A DNA stretch of 64,000 nucleotides from contig OX336343.1 in the NCBI GenBank assembly GCA_946902875.1, forward strand, positions 4,267,754 to 4,331,753, read 5' to 3'. A model generated the notes under the pieces. That model was not told the DNA's origin and did not search any database. It saw only the letters and a list, made by a program, of their open reading frames with translations. This DNA comes from Nematopogon swammerdamellus. Taxonomy: Eukaryota; Arthropoda; Insecta; Lepidoptera; Adelidae. The position numbers and the translations under genes were made by a program. How positions within the stretch are numbered: the stretch's first letter is position 1; every line of letters begins with the position of its first letter. Of the stretch, positions 43,201 through 54,399 are shown one piece after another.

Positions 43201-46200
43201 TATGAGTGGCTGAGTCGGAGCGGCCAAAGCACATGCTCCGACCAGCCAATATCACCTCCGAGAAGGTAGGTGCCATACCGGAGACTTCCCTGGATTGCTG
43301 GCTATACTGGACTAGAGGAGAACACAACCGAGGCTGCTATGCGGCCATCTTACATCCAGTACGGTGGTAACAACCCAGTCGGCTACAATTGATTGAGCCT
43401 ACCACCTGGTAAGGGGCAAGGGAAGGGACCTACAATTTTACACCGGTTACGTAAATTTTTTCGTCAGAAAAAACTCATTGGTACACGCCGACCGGATCCG
43501 AACCTCGGACCTCTCTCATGAGAAGCCGATGCCTAAACCACTCGGCCACCTGCCGCTTATACATACCACACGCTGTAAACCCGTCCCGACAATCGGGGTG
43601 AGCAAAGTAATCGGTGCTGTGCTGCAAGGACTATGGTAAATTACAGCAAAACACCGACCATCACGTTTCCCAAAGTACTAGGACAAGATAACTATCGAGC
43701 AGCAAGTAAGGCACGAAGGCGTGCCTTACTTTCCTTCGTGAAGAACAGAACAAAGAAACAAGTTCCTTTGTTCTGTTCCTCACGTGCTAAAGTTTGACAG
43801 GGTAGCAGCATCTCACCTTGGTCCTCGTCCTTCCACCGAGTCTTACAGCAGGTGGGTCTTCCTTCGTGCCTTACTCGTTTAATCTTGTTCTAATTGTTCG
43901 GGATAAATCGACCGTCCGCTTGCTTGCTCACTGCTCACCCCACAATGCGGCGCTGTCCTCGTCGTCTCGGCGGTCCCCCGATGACGCGTTTGCACGACTG
44001 GGGCACCTTAGACCTTAATTCAACGCGCGCATGAGTGGTAGACGGTGGATGCGTACGGCGCCCGTCTCCGCAGCACGAACTGTCGGTGGTTAGCACGCGG
44101 CGAGAGAGAGAGATTGGACCGTCCGATACCTCGTATTTAACAATTACAACAGTCACAACAATCAACGGCAATTTCGAAGCAATGGCGGCCAGTGTGGCTT
44201 CGCCTTCAATCTGGCGCTCTGATCGACAGCAAAACTAGAGCGCGTGCGTTCGCGACGAGAGCTGACAAGACTGACTTGCGACGGAAACGGGCAGCAGTCG
44301 CAACAACTTCAGACGACAGTGGGCACGGCCGTGGCGCATTCGTACCAAATGCACGGCGATGCAAGGGGAGTTGGATCTATGGATTTGAAACAATCTCTTT
44401 CAAACATTAATAGTTAGCTCAACATGGTGATCGGTGTTGTGCGGTAGCTTACCCGGCAGTGTCCCACCCACCTGCCGCATGACTCGATGGAAGGACGGCG
44501 CCAAGGTGAGAGGTGGCTAGCACGTCGCGCCTCGTTGGCGCGAGCTAGACGGATCATGAGAAATTGCTAGCAGCGATGAATTGCTGTCTCCCGCTCGTTC
44601 TCAGGTAGCGGAGCAACAGCAGGCGGCGGTCCTGCAGCTCATCCACAAGTACGAGGCTGAGGACGTACTTGGCAACGTGTCTGACTCGGGTTAGTACCTC
44701 TTTCTTCTAATATCATCGTCAACCTGTATCAGTCACTGCTCATAGGCCTCTGCCAATTTTAAGTTTACCATTCGAGATTTAAAAAAAAAGTCCAGACATT
44801 TTAGTTACAAAATGAAATAATAAATCTTACGAAGATTATTATTTTAAGTTTAGATAAGACTAATTCGTTTAATTACTGGTATTAGTTCAATAAAGATTAA
44901 AGAATTGTCAGCCTCGGTAGCTCAGTGGTGCAGTGGGTCGAGTGTTGTTAAGCCAACCGGGGCGCGGTCAGTACTTCAATGGGTCCCAAGTCCTAACCAT
45001 TGGAGGTTTACCATTCGGATTCCACGTTAACTGTAGGTCCATTCCCTTCTTACCTTACTAGGTGGTAAGGTTTATCCCGCCCAGGTTGGTCCATCGCACT
45101 GAATGAAACGTCCGTCGAAGCGGCTATGTAAATAGTTCGTGTTTTCCGTCCAGTTCAGTGTAGCCGACATGAAATTAAGGGAATGACATGGCGCCTAGTT
45201 CACCCGGTGTTATGGGCTGACATCACGGATATTGTAGGTGATGTAGACAACCGTGTCAGTTTCCATAAAAAAAAATTGGTTGTCTGTAAAGTCGGTTTAC
45301 GGACGATAGTTTTACGTGATAACGTCATACAAGCCTTGTTTCATGAATATTCTAAATTTGAAATATTTTCCGACCGGCCAGATATTATGGTACGAGTAAC
45401 CTCGTTTTAATTTCTGCGGCCCTGGTACTTTTACATGCCGACGCTTGGGCCGATTGTGCCTCTCTATCGCTTGTTACGCGCTCTCGCTTGCACACACAGG
45501 CTCAGATGGAACGTGACGTGATATTCGTGCGTGCAGCCGGTGTTCATCAATTTATAAGACGTTATCACGTCAAAAATTATTTTGAAATAATCCCATCGCG
45601 CGCCGCATGTCCTATATCGGCCCTAAAATGGAGCTTCATTCGAAATTAAACATTCCTTTAAAATGTTTCCATCTACGTCAAAAATCGTGAAAAATTTAAA
45701 GGCCGGACAAATTCCGGACGAAACGCCGAAAGTCCGGACAAATCCGGACGGATGATAACCCAACTCCCAATGCGAGCCAACCACCACACACGCTCTTCTC
45801 ATCCATCCACAAACATTTCCAGACGACATGGACTCGAACGATGAACAGAAGAATCCACCGGAGCAACAGCGGGAGCCGAGACCGACCACCAGGCCCAAGA
45901 CCAGGCTCCGCATCAAGACTGCAGGTTCATTGTTCATTGTATAATTTCATCCGCCAATTCTAAATTCAATGCGAAGAAGAACTGGCAAACAAACTTCGCA
46001 AGTCACAGTGTTTTGTTAGTACCTTATAATTTTATTATATTATAGTAACTTACAAATAATTAACCCATACTACCGCTCACAAGAGCATTAATATTTATGT
46101 AGAGCTGTGAGGTACAAGGTGAAGCGGTGTCGTGTACCGTGTGGGGCCGGTACTTTAAAAGAATAGCCCCACTGCATCTCTCCCCGTGTATGTCGTAAAA

Positions 46201-48397
46201 GGCGACTAAGGGATACGACTCCCTTCTTATTTTACTAGGTGGTAGGGTTTAACCCGCCCGGGTTGGTACCACCGCACTGAATGAAAGGTCGGTCGAAACG
46301 GCTATGTAAATAGTTTTGTGTTTTCCGTCCAGTTCAGTGTAGCCGGCACGACCGAAGGGTAGTACTGACGTGGCACCAAGTTCACCCGGTGTTATGGGCT
46401 GACAACGTGGATGTTGTAGGTGACGTAGCCAACCGTGTCAGTTTACATAAAAAAAAAACCAGTGGGGTTTTAAAATTTTTTAAATTTACTTTTTTTACTA
46501 TTTTTACTGCGTTTATTCTACCTCTGCAGCCTGCCTATTTTTTTCTATTAGCGATTATCGAAAATAGGTATGTCTCACTTTGTGCACTTTGTCGCGTTGC
46601 CTCCACCATGGTTGTGTGCGTCAGGTCGCGGCGGCGAGGAGGCGCGGGGCGGCGTGTACGGCAGTATGGGTGGCGGGGGTGCGGGGGGCGCGCGGGACGA
46701 GCTCGACGACGTGCCGGACGAGGACGACTCCCGCTCTGATTCGGACGATCTAGTCTCTGAGCTCGCGCGCGCCACCTCCAGATACGGTACTGCGTTATCT
46801 CTATAGTTTTTTCAAGAGCCTAGCCTCGGTGATAAGCTCCTACATGGAAAGTCGCGCCAGTTGCTGAGCATTGTCTGCAGGTAACTGATGTGTGACGCGA
46901 CTAGTGTGTTGTGAACTGTTGTGAGACATAAGTAGTGTGTTATGAACTGATGTGAGACGTGACTAGCGTGTTATGAACTGATGTGTCACGTGACTAGTGT
47001 GTTATGAACTGATGTGCGACGTGACTAGTGTGTTGTGAACTGATGTGTGACGTGACTAGTGTGTTATGAACTGATGTGAAACGTGACTAGTGTGTTATGA
47101 ACTGATGTGAGACGTGACTAGTATGTTATGAACTGATGTGAGACGTGACTAGTGTGTTATGAACTGATGTGTGACGTGACTAGCGTGTTATGAACTGATG
47201 TTAGACGTGACTAGTGTGTTATGAACTGATGTGTGACGCGAATAGTGTGTTATGAACTGAGGTGTGAGGTGACTAGCGTGTTATGAACTGATGTGTGACG
47301 TGACTAGTGTGTTATGATGTGGTGCGTGACTGATGCGCTGACTCGTGCAGGGCGGCGCAGCACGATGCGCGCGGAGGAGTCGCTGCTGTCGCGCTACAGT
47401 GCGCGTGCGCACGCCCGCGCGCCGCCCGCGCAGCCCGCCTCCCGCCAGCCGAGCGCCGACGACGACGACGACTTCGGGGACCTCCTCGAGGGTATGTATT
47501 ACTTTATCTGACACCATTGCTATGTCAATTGTCACCAACTGGACAAAAAATTTCATATGGTTGTTAATTTTTACATAGGTAATCAATCATTTTGTTTATC
47601 ATCCTATCGGTCATTTATTAGGTTATAATATCTACTTAGTAATCACAATATAATACGAAATAGGTCCCAATCAAACATTCAACAGTGGAGATAATTTTCA
47701 CTAATGAAATAACTGGGACCCTTTCTCTTTACTCAAGATTGTAGAGTTAAACGTGACCATTAAATACCCCTTCTGTTGAGCCCGCGTACCTCTGGGGGTA
47801 CGCGTACCACTATCTGGGAACCGCTGATTTAGTGTTGTATATCGGTGTATCCATCCAGGTGGGCTTAACTTATATAGGTACATCAAGAGATTTTGAGTTG
47901 GCTATTTGGGCAGTGTGTGAGTGAGATAAACTGACACTGTTTTGACAGTTCCTTTGTTCTGTTCCTTAGGTTGACAGGCTAGCCGCGTCTCACCTTGGCA
48001 CGGTCCTTCCACCAAGAGCGGGTGTCTTACTCGCTGCTTGATAGTTTAATCTTGCACTAATACTTAGCTCAACATGGTGATCGGTCTTGTGCGGTACCTT
48101 ACCTTGAATTGCAGTAGCGCCACACCGATTAGTCTGCTTACCCCGATGCTCGGGATACGGCTTGATGGTATGCATTCCCCCGCAGGTGGAGAGGAGGACG
48201 GCGATTCCCTCGGAAGCTCGGACGAGAGTGAGCTGCAGATGGGCGCTGGGGGCGCCGGGGGAGCGGGGGGAGCGGGGCCGGCGGCGGTGGCGGCGGCGGG
48301 AGGGGCGGAGGCGGGGGCGGGGTCCGCGCGCGCGCGCCGGGCCCCCAGCACTAAGCCTACATCCCTACACGATATACTTAGCGACGACGAATTCTAG
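37294..48397 (+). CDS. Cluap1: Clusterin-associated protein 1 / IFT38 (IFT-B complex), complete
   Basis: Ten exons: 37294-37497, 39045-39251, 40293-40388, 42335-42552, 43036-43168, 44605-44689, 45823-45924, 46625-46786, 47351-47491, 48186-48397. All are GT-AG and phases agree, giving 519 residues (human 413). CLUAP1/IFT38 is a subunit of intraflagellar transport complex B, needed to build cilia; in insects this means sensory neurons and sperm. Residues 1-137 are the conserved N-terminal domain (LGCPRAVSLESFRSPNFPLL; GADGYAVRELLKMTSVLC). Residues 138-315 form the helical coiled coil (IGEIKQARQLATEITAKGA; ALKHQLSLVERAQAEV). From about 316 the tail is acidic and low-complexity with Gly/Ala runs, ending SLHDILSDDEF, akin to the DES-rich vertebrate end. 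The extra length is in this tail. Donors of exons 2 and 5 (GTTCGT, GTTCTA) are weak. Confidence 0.95.
37560..38215 (+). pseudogene. LINE reverse transcriptase fragment in Cluap1 intron 1
   Basis: Contains the RT catalytic box as HLYADDLQLH, then LILNPSKSQAMIAGSPRLLS and VVKNLGILMDDTLSWQAQVD, then a stop, and continues with LECLQNICIRLIFGL. YADD with this downstream pattern suggests a CR1-like clade. Dead: frameshifts, stops and both ends missing. Confidence 0.8.
38246..38564 (+). mobile_element. SINE family B (alternative head, family A body)
   Basis: The head GTGTGGGGCTGGCACTTTAA with CCCCACTGCATCTCTCCCCG replaces the tRNA-like head. From CTTATATTACTAGGCGG on, the body and tail are those of SINE A. 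Confidence 0.82.
38618..38825 (-). mobile_element. SINE family D, minus strand
   Basis: Left end TTCTTAGGTGGTTATAAAAA, reversed B-box GGATTCGAACCCATGG, right end GACCAAACGAATATCGG. Confidence 0.75.
39270..39590 (-). mobile_element. SINE family B, minus strand, beside exon 2 of Cluap1
   Basis: Reversed tail (T-run, ATGGCCTACAATTTATCACC) starts about 20 nt after the exon 2 donor. It ends with the reversed B head (GTAAAGTACCGGCCCCACACGG-like). Confidence 0.8.
39978..40135 (-). mobile_element. Truncated SINE A body, minus strand
   Basis: CCGTGATGTCAGCCATGTCAG to TCAGTGCGTTGGTCCCAACC; no head. Confidence 0.65.
40533..40916 (-). repeat. Inverted copy of the 7082-7459 repeat
   Basis: Starts TTAGGGTTCCGTATCCGTCG, contains an extended (GTCT)n run at 40578-40645 and ends GACTCGCACTTGGCCGG. 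It lies in Cluap1 intron 3. Confidence 0.8.
41968..42318 (-). mobile_element. SINE A, minus strand, abutting exon 4 of Cluap1
   Basis: T-run and ATGGAAACTGACACAG at the left; the reversed tRNA-like head ends ACCACTGAGCTACCGAGGCT at about 42318. Only 16 nt separate it from the exon 4 start. Confidence 0.85.
43181..43557 (-). mobile_element. Full-length SINE C, minus strand, beside exon 5 of Cluap1
   Basis: The reversed A-tail starts 12 nt after the exon 5 donor; the reversed tRNA-like head ends CTCGGCCACCTGCCGC. Confidence 0.87.
43571..44545. repeat. Repeat family E fragments in Cluap1 intron 5
   Basis: 43571-43885 and 44420-44545 carry reversed E segments (CTGCAAGGACTATGGTAAAT; AACTATCGAGCAGCAAGTAA; GGTGAGAGGTGGCTA). 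The 43890-44420 interval between them is GC-richer and has no recognised content. Confidence 0.55.
44908..45275 (+). mobile_element. Full-length SINE A, Cluap1 intron 6
   Basis: The best complete copy: TCAGCCTCGGTAGCTCAGTG head, CACCGGTG-type insert lacking, body from CTGTAGGTCCATTCCC, tail GTGTCAGTTTCCAT plus nine A. Length about 368 bp. Confidence 0.87.
45276..45575. mobile_element. Short TIR element, ACGTGATAACGT ends
   Basis: TTTTACGTGATAACGTCAT near 45311 and GACGTTATCACGTC near 45558 are inverted. The preceding TTGGTTGTCTGTAAAGTCGG also occurs at 23918, in both places directly after a SINE tail. Confidence 0.6.
46136..46459 (+). mobile_element. SINE family B, Cluap1 intron 7
   Basis: GTGTGGGGCCGGTACTTTAA head, CCCCACTGCATCTCTCCCCG, SINE A body and tail GTGTCAGTTTACAT plus A-run. 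Confidence 0.85.
46875..47325. repeat. 31-bp minisatellite, Cluap1 intron 8
   Basis: About 14 tandem copies of a 31-bp unit (GACGTGACTAGTGTGTTATG then AACTGATGTGT), differing by single substitutions. The array ends about 25 nt before the exon 9 acceptor. Confidence 0.95.
47948..48170 (+). repeat. Repeat family E next to exon 10 of Cluap1
   Basis: CCTTTGTTCTGTTCC, GGCACGGTCCTTCCACC, CTCGCTGCTTGATAGTTTAA, then CTTACCCCGATGCTCGGGAT. It runs to about 15 nt before the exon 10 start at 48186. Confidence 0.65.
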
Positions 48398-48411
48398 AGC
48401 TAAACCTTTAA

Positions 48412-49080
48412 GGGGCTACCTCGCTAAATTGTGCCTCTCACTCTAACAATGCGCGTTTTATTTTATTATGAAGAAATTATACAACTTATAAAAAAATCCT
48501 ATTGGAGAAACATGCATGATACAATTATTAATGTTTTTCAATAAAAAAATTTGGTACTCCACATATAATAATTGAAAAAAAAACTACAAGTTTATTACAT
48601 TTTAGTTAGTTTTTTTCAATTATTATAATATATATATATAATATATATATATATTATATATATATATATAGTTCCAGAACCCGCCAAATCCATTTCTCTA
48701 AAAAAAGTGGTTTTATACTGTTTTGAATAAAGTATTAAATTTGTCACTTATCTGTAAAGACATTATGTTCCTAACACAGTCCAATCCAGAGTGAATCGCA
48801 AAGAAAAATTAATATTCTTTCGAGCTCCCTTGTAGTTTGTATGGGCGGCTAATTTATCGAGGTCTAGTTTTTTCGTCTTACTGTAAAATCGTTCGAAACG
48901 GAGTTGGCGGGTTCTGGAACTATACGACTCATAATATGTGGAGTACCTTATAATATTTTTATTGAAAAACATTAATAATTTTATCATGCATGTTTCTCGT
49001 AGAGGATTTTTTTATAAGTTGTATAATTTCTTCATAATAAAATAAAACGCGCATTGTTAGAGTGAGAGGCATGTGGCCCC
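48412..49080. mobile_element. 669-bp piggyBac-like MITE at the Cluap1 3' end
   Basis: Flanked on both sides by TTAA (48408-48411 and 49081-49084). Termini GGGGCTAC and the complement of TGGCCCC continue into arms of more than 150 bp (CTCTCACTCTAACAATGCGC and onward) with few mismatches. A second nested inverted pair, GTTCCAGAACCCGCCAA / TTGGCGGGTTCTGGAAC, lies inside, around an (AT)n run at 48625-48672. TTAA duplication is the hallmark of the piggyBac superfamily; no transposase is encoded. Confidence 0.88.
48540..48731 (+). terminator. Candidate poly(A) signals of Cluap1 inside the MITE
   Basis: AATAAA at 48540-48545 and at 48726-48731 are the first two hexamers after the stop codon (48397). 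Both lie within the TTAA-flanked element. Confidence 0.55.
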
Positions 49081-49084
49081 TTAA

Positions 49085-49934
49085 GGGCTCGGCTACACGA
49101 CCGATTGTATCACCAACTAAACAGTTGAGTTGAGTTCTACACGACGGCCGATCTCTCTCCAACCCAACTGTTTAGTCGTTGAGGTGCTGCGCCACACGGA
49201 CGATCGTTGAGTCGTTCGTTCACATGGCAGTTAGACTGCGCTCGAACTTGTCACAATTTGTTCTATCCGGTTCGATTACACACACGAAGAAGAAACTTTG
49301 TTTTCCGGCCTATTTAAAAACTCGTACATAAAAACATATCAGTGTCATAAATAAATACAGGTCATAAAACATTATTGCCCGACCTGCCAGGACCGTTTGA
49401 TACTACTATAGTTGGTTTTTATATTGAAGAGAAGTGAAGATCATAGTAAGTGTTGTTTATATTATTGTTCTTACTCGCCGAGGTCACGAGAAAGCTCTTG
49501 ACGTTGGCTATAAGAAATCGCTGATAATGATAATGTACATTTGTGCACATTTTGTTTCTGTGTTAGTTTTTTCTAGTTTGCAATAAAGTATTTCTACTCT
49601 ATTCCGTGTTTGAATTGAATATTATGTTTTTATATTTATTATTTTGAGAAGGCTATATCGTCACCTTTACTTAGAAGTATAAATTGAGCCTTATCCCCAT
49701 ATTCAAAGAGCGTATATTTTAATGCCGAAAGTCAGCCGCGCCGGTGGGCCACACTGCGGCTGGCGGCTCTTGATTAGAGTGAAATAAAACAGCACTACGT
49801 ATATTTATATATTTTAATGTACAACACTATTTCTTGTCTATAAAACTGACAATGCATCGAATATGTTCAATAAAATAAATTATAAAGAATATACAAAATA
49901 ACTATTAATATATTGTTGGTAAATTTTTTAATGA
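49085..49934. other. Spacer after the MITE
   Basis: No gene. A degenerate inverted pair around ACTAAACAGTTGAGTTG / CAACCCAACTGTTTAGT lies at 49117-49180, and a LINE/SINE-type tail (GCAATAAAGTATTTCTACTC) near 49580. Confidence 0.45.
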
Positions 49935-50262
49935 TTTATGAGACCTGACACTGTCGGCTACGTCACTTACAACATACCTGATGTCAGCCCGTCACACATT
50001 GGCGAACTAGGTGCCATGGCCGTACTCCCATTTAGTCGTGCCGGCTACATTGATCTGGACGGAAGAACTATTTTCACAGTGTTTCGACCGACGACCTACA
50101 TTCAGTGCGGTTGTACAAATCCGGACGGGTTAAGTCCTATCGTCTGGTAAGATAAGGGTAGTGCCTACAGCTTTACGTGGAATTCAAACCACGGCCAGCC
50201 CCAACGGTTCAACGGTCGCCTGTCTAAAGTTCGACCGAGTGCACAGCACCACTGAGCTACCG
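49935..50262 (-). mobile_element. Old SINE A, minus strand
   Basis: Diverged copy: GACACTGTCGGCTACGTCAC, GTGCCGGCTACATTGATCTG, head end CACTGAGCTACCGAAGC. Confidence 0.75.
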
Positions 50263-52124
50263 AAGCGAGTGAGTGTCTCGTCGTCGGTCGGAACTACTCT
50301 AATCATATTTTCTTTCTTTTAATAATTATAAGTACATGGGTGGATCTCCTTTTTTTCTTGTTTTTGGTATCTGTCTAAAAACAGTATATTATCTTCATAA
50401 ATTCAACTTATTCTAATAGTTACGGCAACTCTCAGATAAGCAATTGATTAATAGCAAAGAATTTTATTGAATAAAAAAAAAAATTGGTTATCCTGAGGAC
50501 AACCTCTTTTTTTCATACAAAATTGGGGACAAAATTGTCACCCCTCAAAATTTGCTTATTTTTTTTATTTGAAATAGTTCTCTACTTTTTTTTTTAAACC
50601 TAAGTTTTTATATCTGTTGATTTTCAACTAAGATTACTTAAGATTTATTAAACTAAGATTTATTAAAATTGGAATTATGTTTTTTTTTTTTAATTGAATA
50701 TGCAGCTCATTTTTACGTTACAAGAAAAAATTCATCCACCCACGTAAGTATGAACTTTGTTACATTCAGTATATTTTCTGAAAATTCAACAATTCCTTAA
50801 ACAAATTCTTTGAGTATAAAAAAAAGATGTGAATATAAAAAAGTCGAATATTTACAATGTTAAATAATGAACGAGTGCACACTCGCAGTGAACAGTTTTC
50901 AACATAATAATAGTGCAAGAAATTATAACTTTTAGATATCTAATATAACGTTAGGTAACTACGTTAGATAATTAAGATATTTACAAAATTTTCAATTAAT
51001 CATAAGTGCTTATGTATAATAAAATGTTAATAAACATAAATTTGTATAGATCAAACTCTCTGACGTGTTATAAATTTTTTATTAAAAATATATGAACCAT
51101 TTAACATTAGAATTTATATATTGAAATATAAAGCATGTTTCAACGACACAAGCACCTCGCTTATTGGTGAACTTGTAGCATCTATTTATAGATATTATAT
51201 CTATAAATATAATATATATGTCGGGAGGATTATTGAAGTGTCCGGTTTATTTTAATACATACATACCAAACGTTGTATCCCGACGATCGAGGTAAGCAGA
51301 GTAATCGCAGTTGTGCCAACCACCGCGTTCAGCAAAGTATTCGGACAAGATAACTATCAAGCAGCAAGTAAGGCACAAAGACCCACCTGCAGCACGACTC
51401 GGTAGGTGGAAGACTGTGCCAGCAAACACTGAATTAACAATAAACCCGCAATAAATTTGTTTCAATTTTGACCAATTTTAATGTAAGATTTGTTAAAATT
51501 GAAACCATTTTGTAATAATCCCGGTTCTTTGTAATAAACTTAAATTTATTATAATAAACCGGATCTTACAATAACCCTGCTTATATGTTTATAACCCATT
51601 CAAAAAGGGCTTTACAAAATGCCGAAATTCTTAATAAGGCTAAGGTTAGATTGTGCTAGGTTAGGTAAGTTTATTATTATAATAAACTAACCCAAGGGCG
51701 ACAGGATAGCCACCTCTCACCTTTGCACGGTCCTTCCACCGACCGAGTCATGATGCAGATGGATCTTCGTGCCTCACTTGCTGCTTGATAGTTTTATATC
51801 TTTTCCTATATTACATTGCTAAACGTGGTGGTCGGTGTTCTGCTGTAATTTACAAGAACATCAGCACAACACCGATTACTTCTGCTTACCCCGATTGTCG
51901 GGATACAGCGTGTTATATGTATGTATGTACATATGTACTAACCCAGCCTTACCTTATGAAACGCCTCAGGATACCTACAATCGGACTAGACACTTTTAAA
52001 AGCGCCTAAATCTACGTTCGGCCTTCAACTTATGCACAGGCACTCGCTTACTACTAAATATTACAATTTTATCCCGGTTTCTGCTCTCATTAAATTATTT
52101 GACACACCTTATAGATAAAGTTCC
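50263..52124. other. AT-rich spacer with repeat E copies
   Basis: 50280-51250 is AT-rich with nothing recognised. Repeat E lies reversed at 51258-51440 and forward at 51690-51935, the two facing each other around about 250 bp of AT-rich DNA. Confidence 0.55.
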
Positions 52125-52253
52125 TTATTCTCAAATCAAAACAAACGTGCAGTTCGCATAATAAAGTTTTATGGCTTAGTGAAGGGAATCTCCCTTCACT
52201 AAGCCATAAAATTTTGTTGTGCGAACTGCACGTTTGTTTTGATTTGAGAATAA
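52125..52253. mobile_element. 129-bp hairpin MITE
   Basis: Arms of about 62 bp nearly perfectly complementary: TTATTCTCAAATCAAAACAA ... TTAGTGAAGGGA, then its complement. There is essentially no loop. Confidence 0.9.
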
Positions 52254-52570
52254 TTATTTTATATAACACTTAAACTAGCCTAACTCAGTCGAATGAGACG
52301 CATGCCCTCTTCGTGAAAATGATCCCAAAGGAAGAAAATGTGATTTAGTAAAAATGCAGATCTAATACCTTGCTGTCTATACAATATTGGTAACAGAATA
52401 CTTTTAATTGTGCATAAAATGTCAGTGAAGGTAAAAACATCAATAAAATACCCCCCATATATCTAAAAATATGAAATAAGTGAGAAAATGCATACTTTCT
52501 TACTCAAAATAAAAAATAAAATTTCTTCATTATAAAAACATGAAAAAAAGTCCTTTACTGTACATAATGT

Positions 52571-52760
52571 ATGCAAACATATAAAAATCATACATTTTAT
52601 TTGCATTCATACATTTTATTTGCATTCATACATTTTATTTGCAATCATAAAAATCATACATTTTATTTGCAAACATTAAAAATTATACATTTTATTTGCA
52701 AACATATAAAGATCATACATTTTATTTGCAAACGTATAAAAATCATACATTTTATTTTAA
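52571..52760. repeat. AT-rich tandem repeat, 30-bp and 19-bp units
   Basis: Units of ATAAAAATCATACATTTTAT plus TTGCAAAC (about 30 bp), with two shorter 19-bp units near 52601-52640. Open frames through it are artefacts. Confidence 0.9.
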
Positions 52761-52942
52761 CTAAAATCCTTAACTATATTTTTACATTGAGCAATTTATG
52801 TATTTCAAAAATAAATTGTATTTACACATCACAAGTATTACAAAGCCAATTCCAAAATTTACACCATATACAAGAAGTGAAAGTTTCAAGTTAAAATAAC
52901 CTTACACGCAGCAACAAGCAAAAGAAATATACACATATGCAC

Positions 52943-53116
52943 AGTTCCTGACCGCAAATAAGGCCTGTCGAGCTTTAGAAAGAGACCATCCGGTTGTAGA
53001 GCGCCGTCCCTGTCGTCGCACGAACTCGCACGTCTCTGTGCGACAGGGACGACACTCTACAACAGGATTGTCTCTTTCTAAAGCTCGACAGGCATTATTT
53101 GCTGCCAGGCACTGTA
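52943..53116. mobile_element. Complete GTGCGACAGGGACGAC foldback MITE
   Basis: Outer ends CAGTTCCTGACCGCAAATAA and the complement of GCTGCCAGGCACTG. Arms contain CGAGCTTTAGAAAGAGAC and TAGAGCGCCGTCCCTGTCG; the loop is around CACGAACTCGCACG. About 174 bp; copies or halves at 10365, 28436 and 59185. Confidence 0.88.
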
Positions 53117-53289
53117 CAGCTAACTGCAAGTACACACAATATCTATAACACAGTAATTTGACGAAGTGAAAATGTTAGTTCAACAAAATGTTAACAGAAC
53201 TCTGAGAATATTGTTTCAAATTTGTATTTACAGAAAACCGCTATATTCACTTCTTGCGTTTCTCAGGTTGATTGTAAAACCACCGAATA

Positions 53290-53560
53290 ATAGTATAATG
53301 ATATGCATAGCACACGCTGTATCCCGAAAATCGGGGTTAGCAGAGTAATCGGTGTTGTGCTGCAAGGACTCTTGTAAATTACAGCACGACACCGACCGCC
53401 ACGTTTAGCAAAGTATTCGGACAAGATAACTATCAGGCAGCAATTAAGGCACGAAGGCCCACCTGCTGCACGACTCGGTGGAAGGGACGTGCCTAGGTGA
53501 GAGGTGGCTATCCTGGCGCCCCTTAGCACGGCATGTTGTCCTTAATGTCCTATAATGATA
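53290..53560 (-). repeat. Repeat family E, minus strand
   Basis: CACGCTGTATCCCGAAAATC, AGCACGACACCGACCGCCAC, GGTGAGAGGTGGCTATCCTG. The spacer 53561-54399 has no supported gene; a SINE-like CGCATCTCTCCCCGTGC segment is at 53700. Confidence 0.65.
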
Positions 53561-54399
53561 TACTAAATTTAAAAGAAAACCTCATTTTTAAATCGGTGAA
53601 ATGGGCTCTTTAGGACAAGATGCACTGAATGTAGAGAAATATATTTAATTCAACGCCTTACCGTGGGGGGGGGATAATACTTAAAAAGAATAGCCCCGCC
53701 GCATCTCTCCCCGTGCAACTCGTAAAAGGCGGCTAATCAAATCAATCGATCAAATGAATTTGCAAACTCAAATGTAACCGATGTCTATCTACAGTAAAGT
53801 TGTTGCTTGTTTGATAATTAGAAAATAGCGTTGGTGATCTGGCAGAAAGTCCTATCTCAAAAATGTAAATTTTTCAAGAGACGTGAAACTGTTTTGTTCA
53901 GAACTTAGGGTCATACAATGTAAAAAAAAAACACGTACAATTTTATTTTATTTTAGTTTATTTTTTAGAATAAAGTCGCCTGAATTTTGTCCTGACATTG
54001 TGGAAAAAATTATATAGGACATATTACCACCAAAATCTGAATTTGGCAAAAATTTAGATAGGACTTTCTGCCAGATCACCAGCGATAGTTCAATTAATGC
54101 CACAACGAAACGCCTACTGTGCGTTAATTTGTACAGTTTCATTACTGGGGTTCAGTTCAACGGTGCATGCAGCGCCATCTATTGGTCATTGTTTTGTGTT
54201 TAAAGTGGAGTCGTCTAGTGACCAGCGTGTGCACCGGGATCGATACTCACAGGCTCGCTCAACCAAAAACACGTTCCATTTCAACCAATCAGGAAGCGTT
54301 GGCACTCGGCCACGGCAATTTGTCGAAATCGAGGAGTGTTTGGGTAAGTTTCTAGGTTCAAGGTTTAAAGTTTCTACGAGTGGCCCTGTCAAGAGCAGA

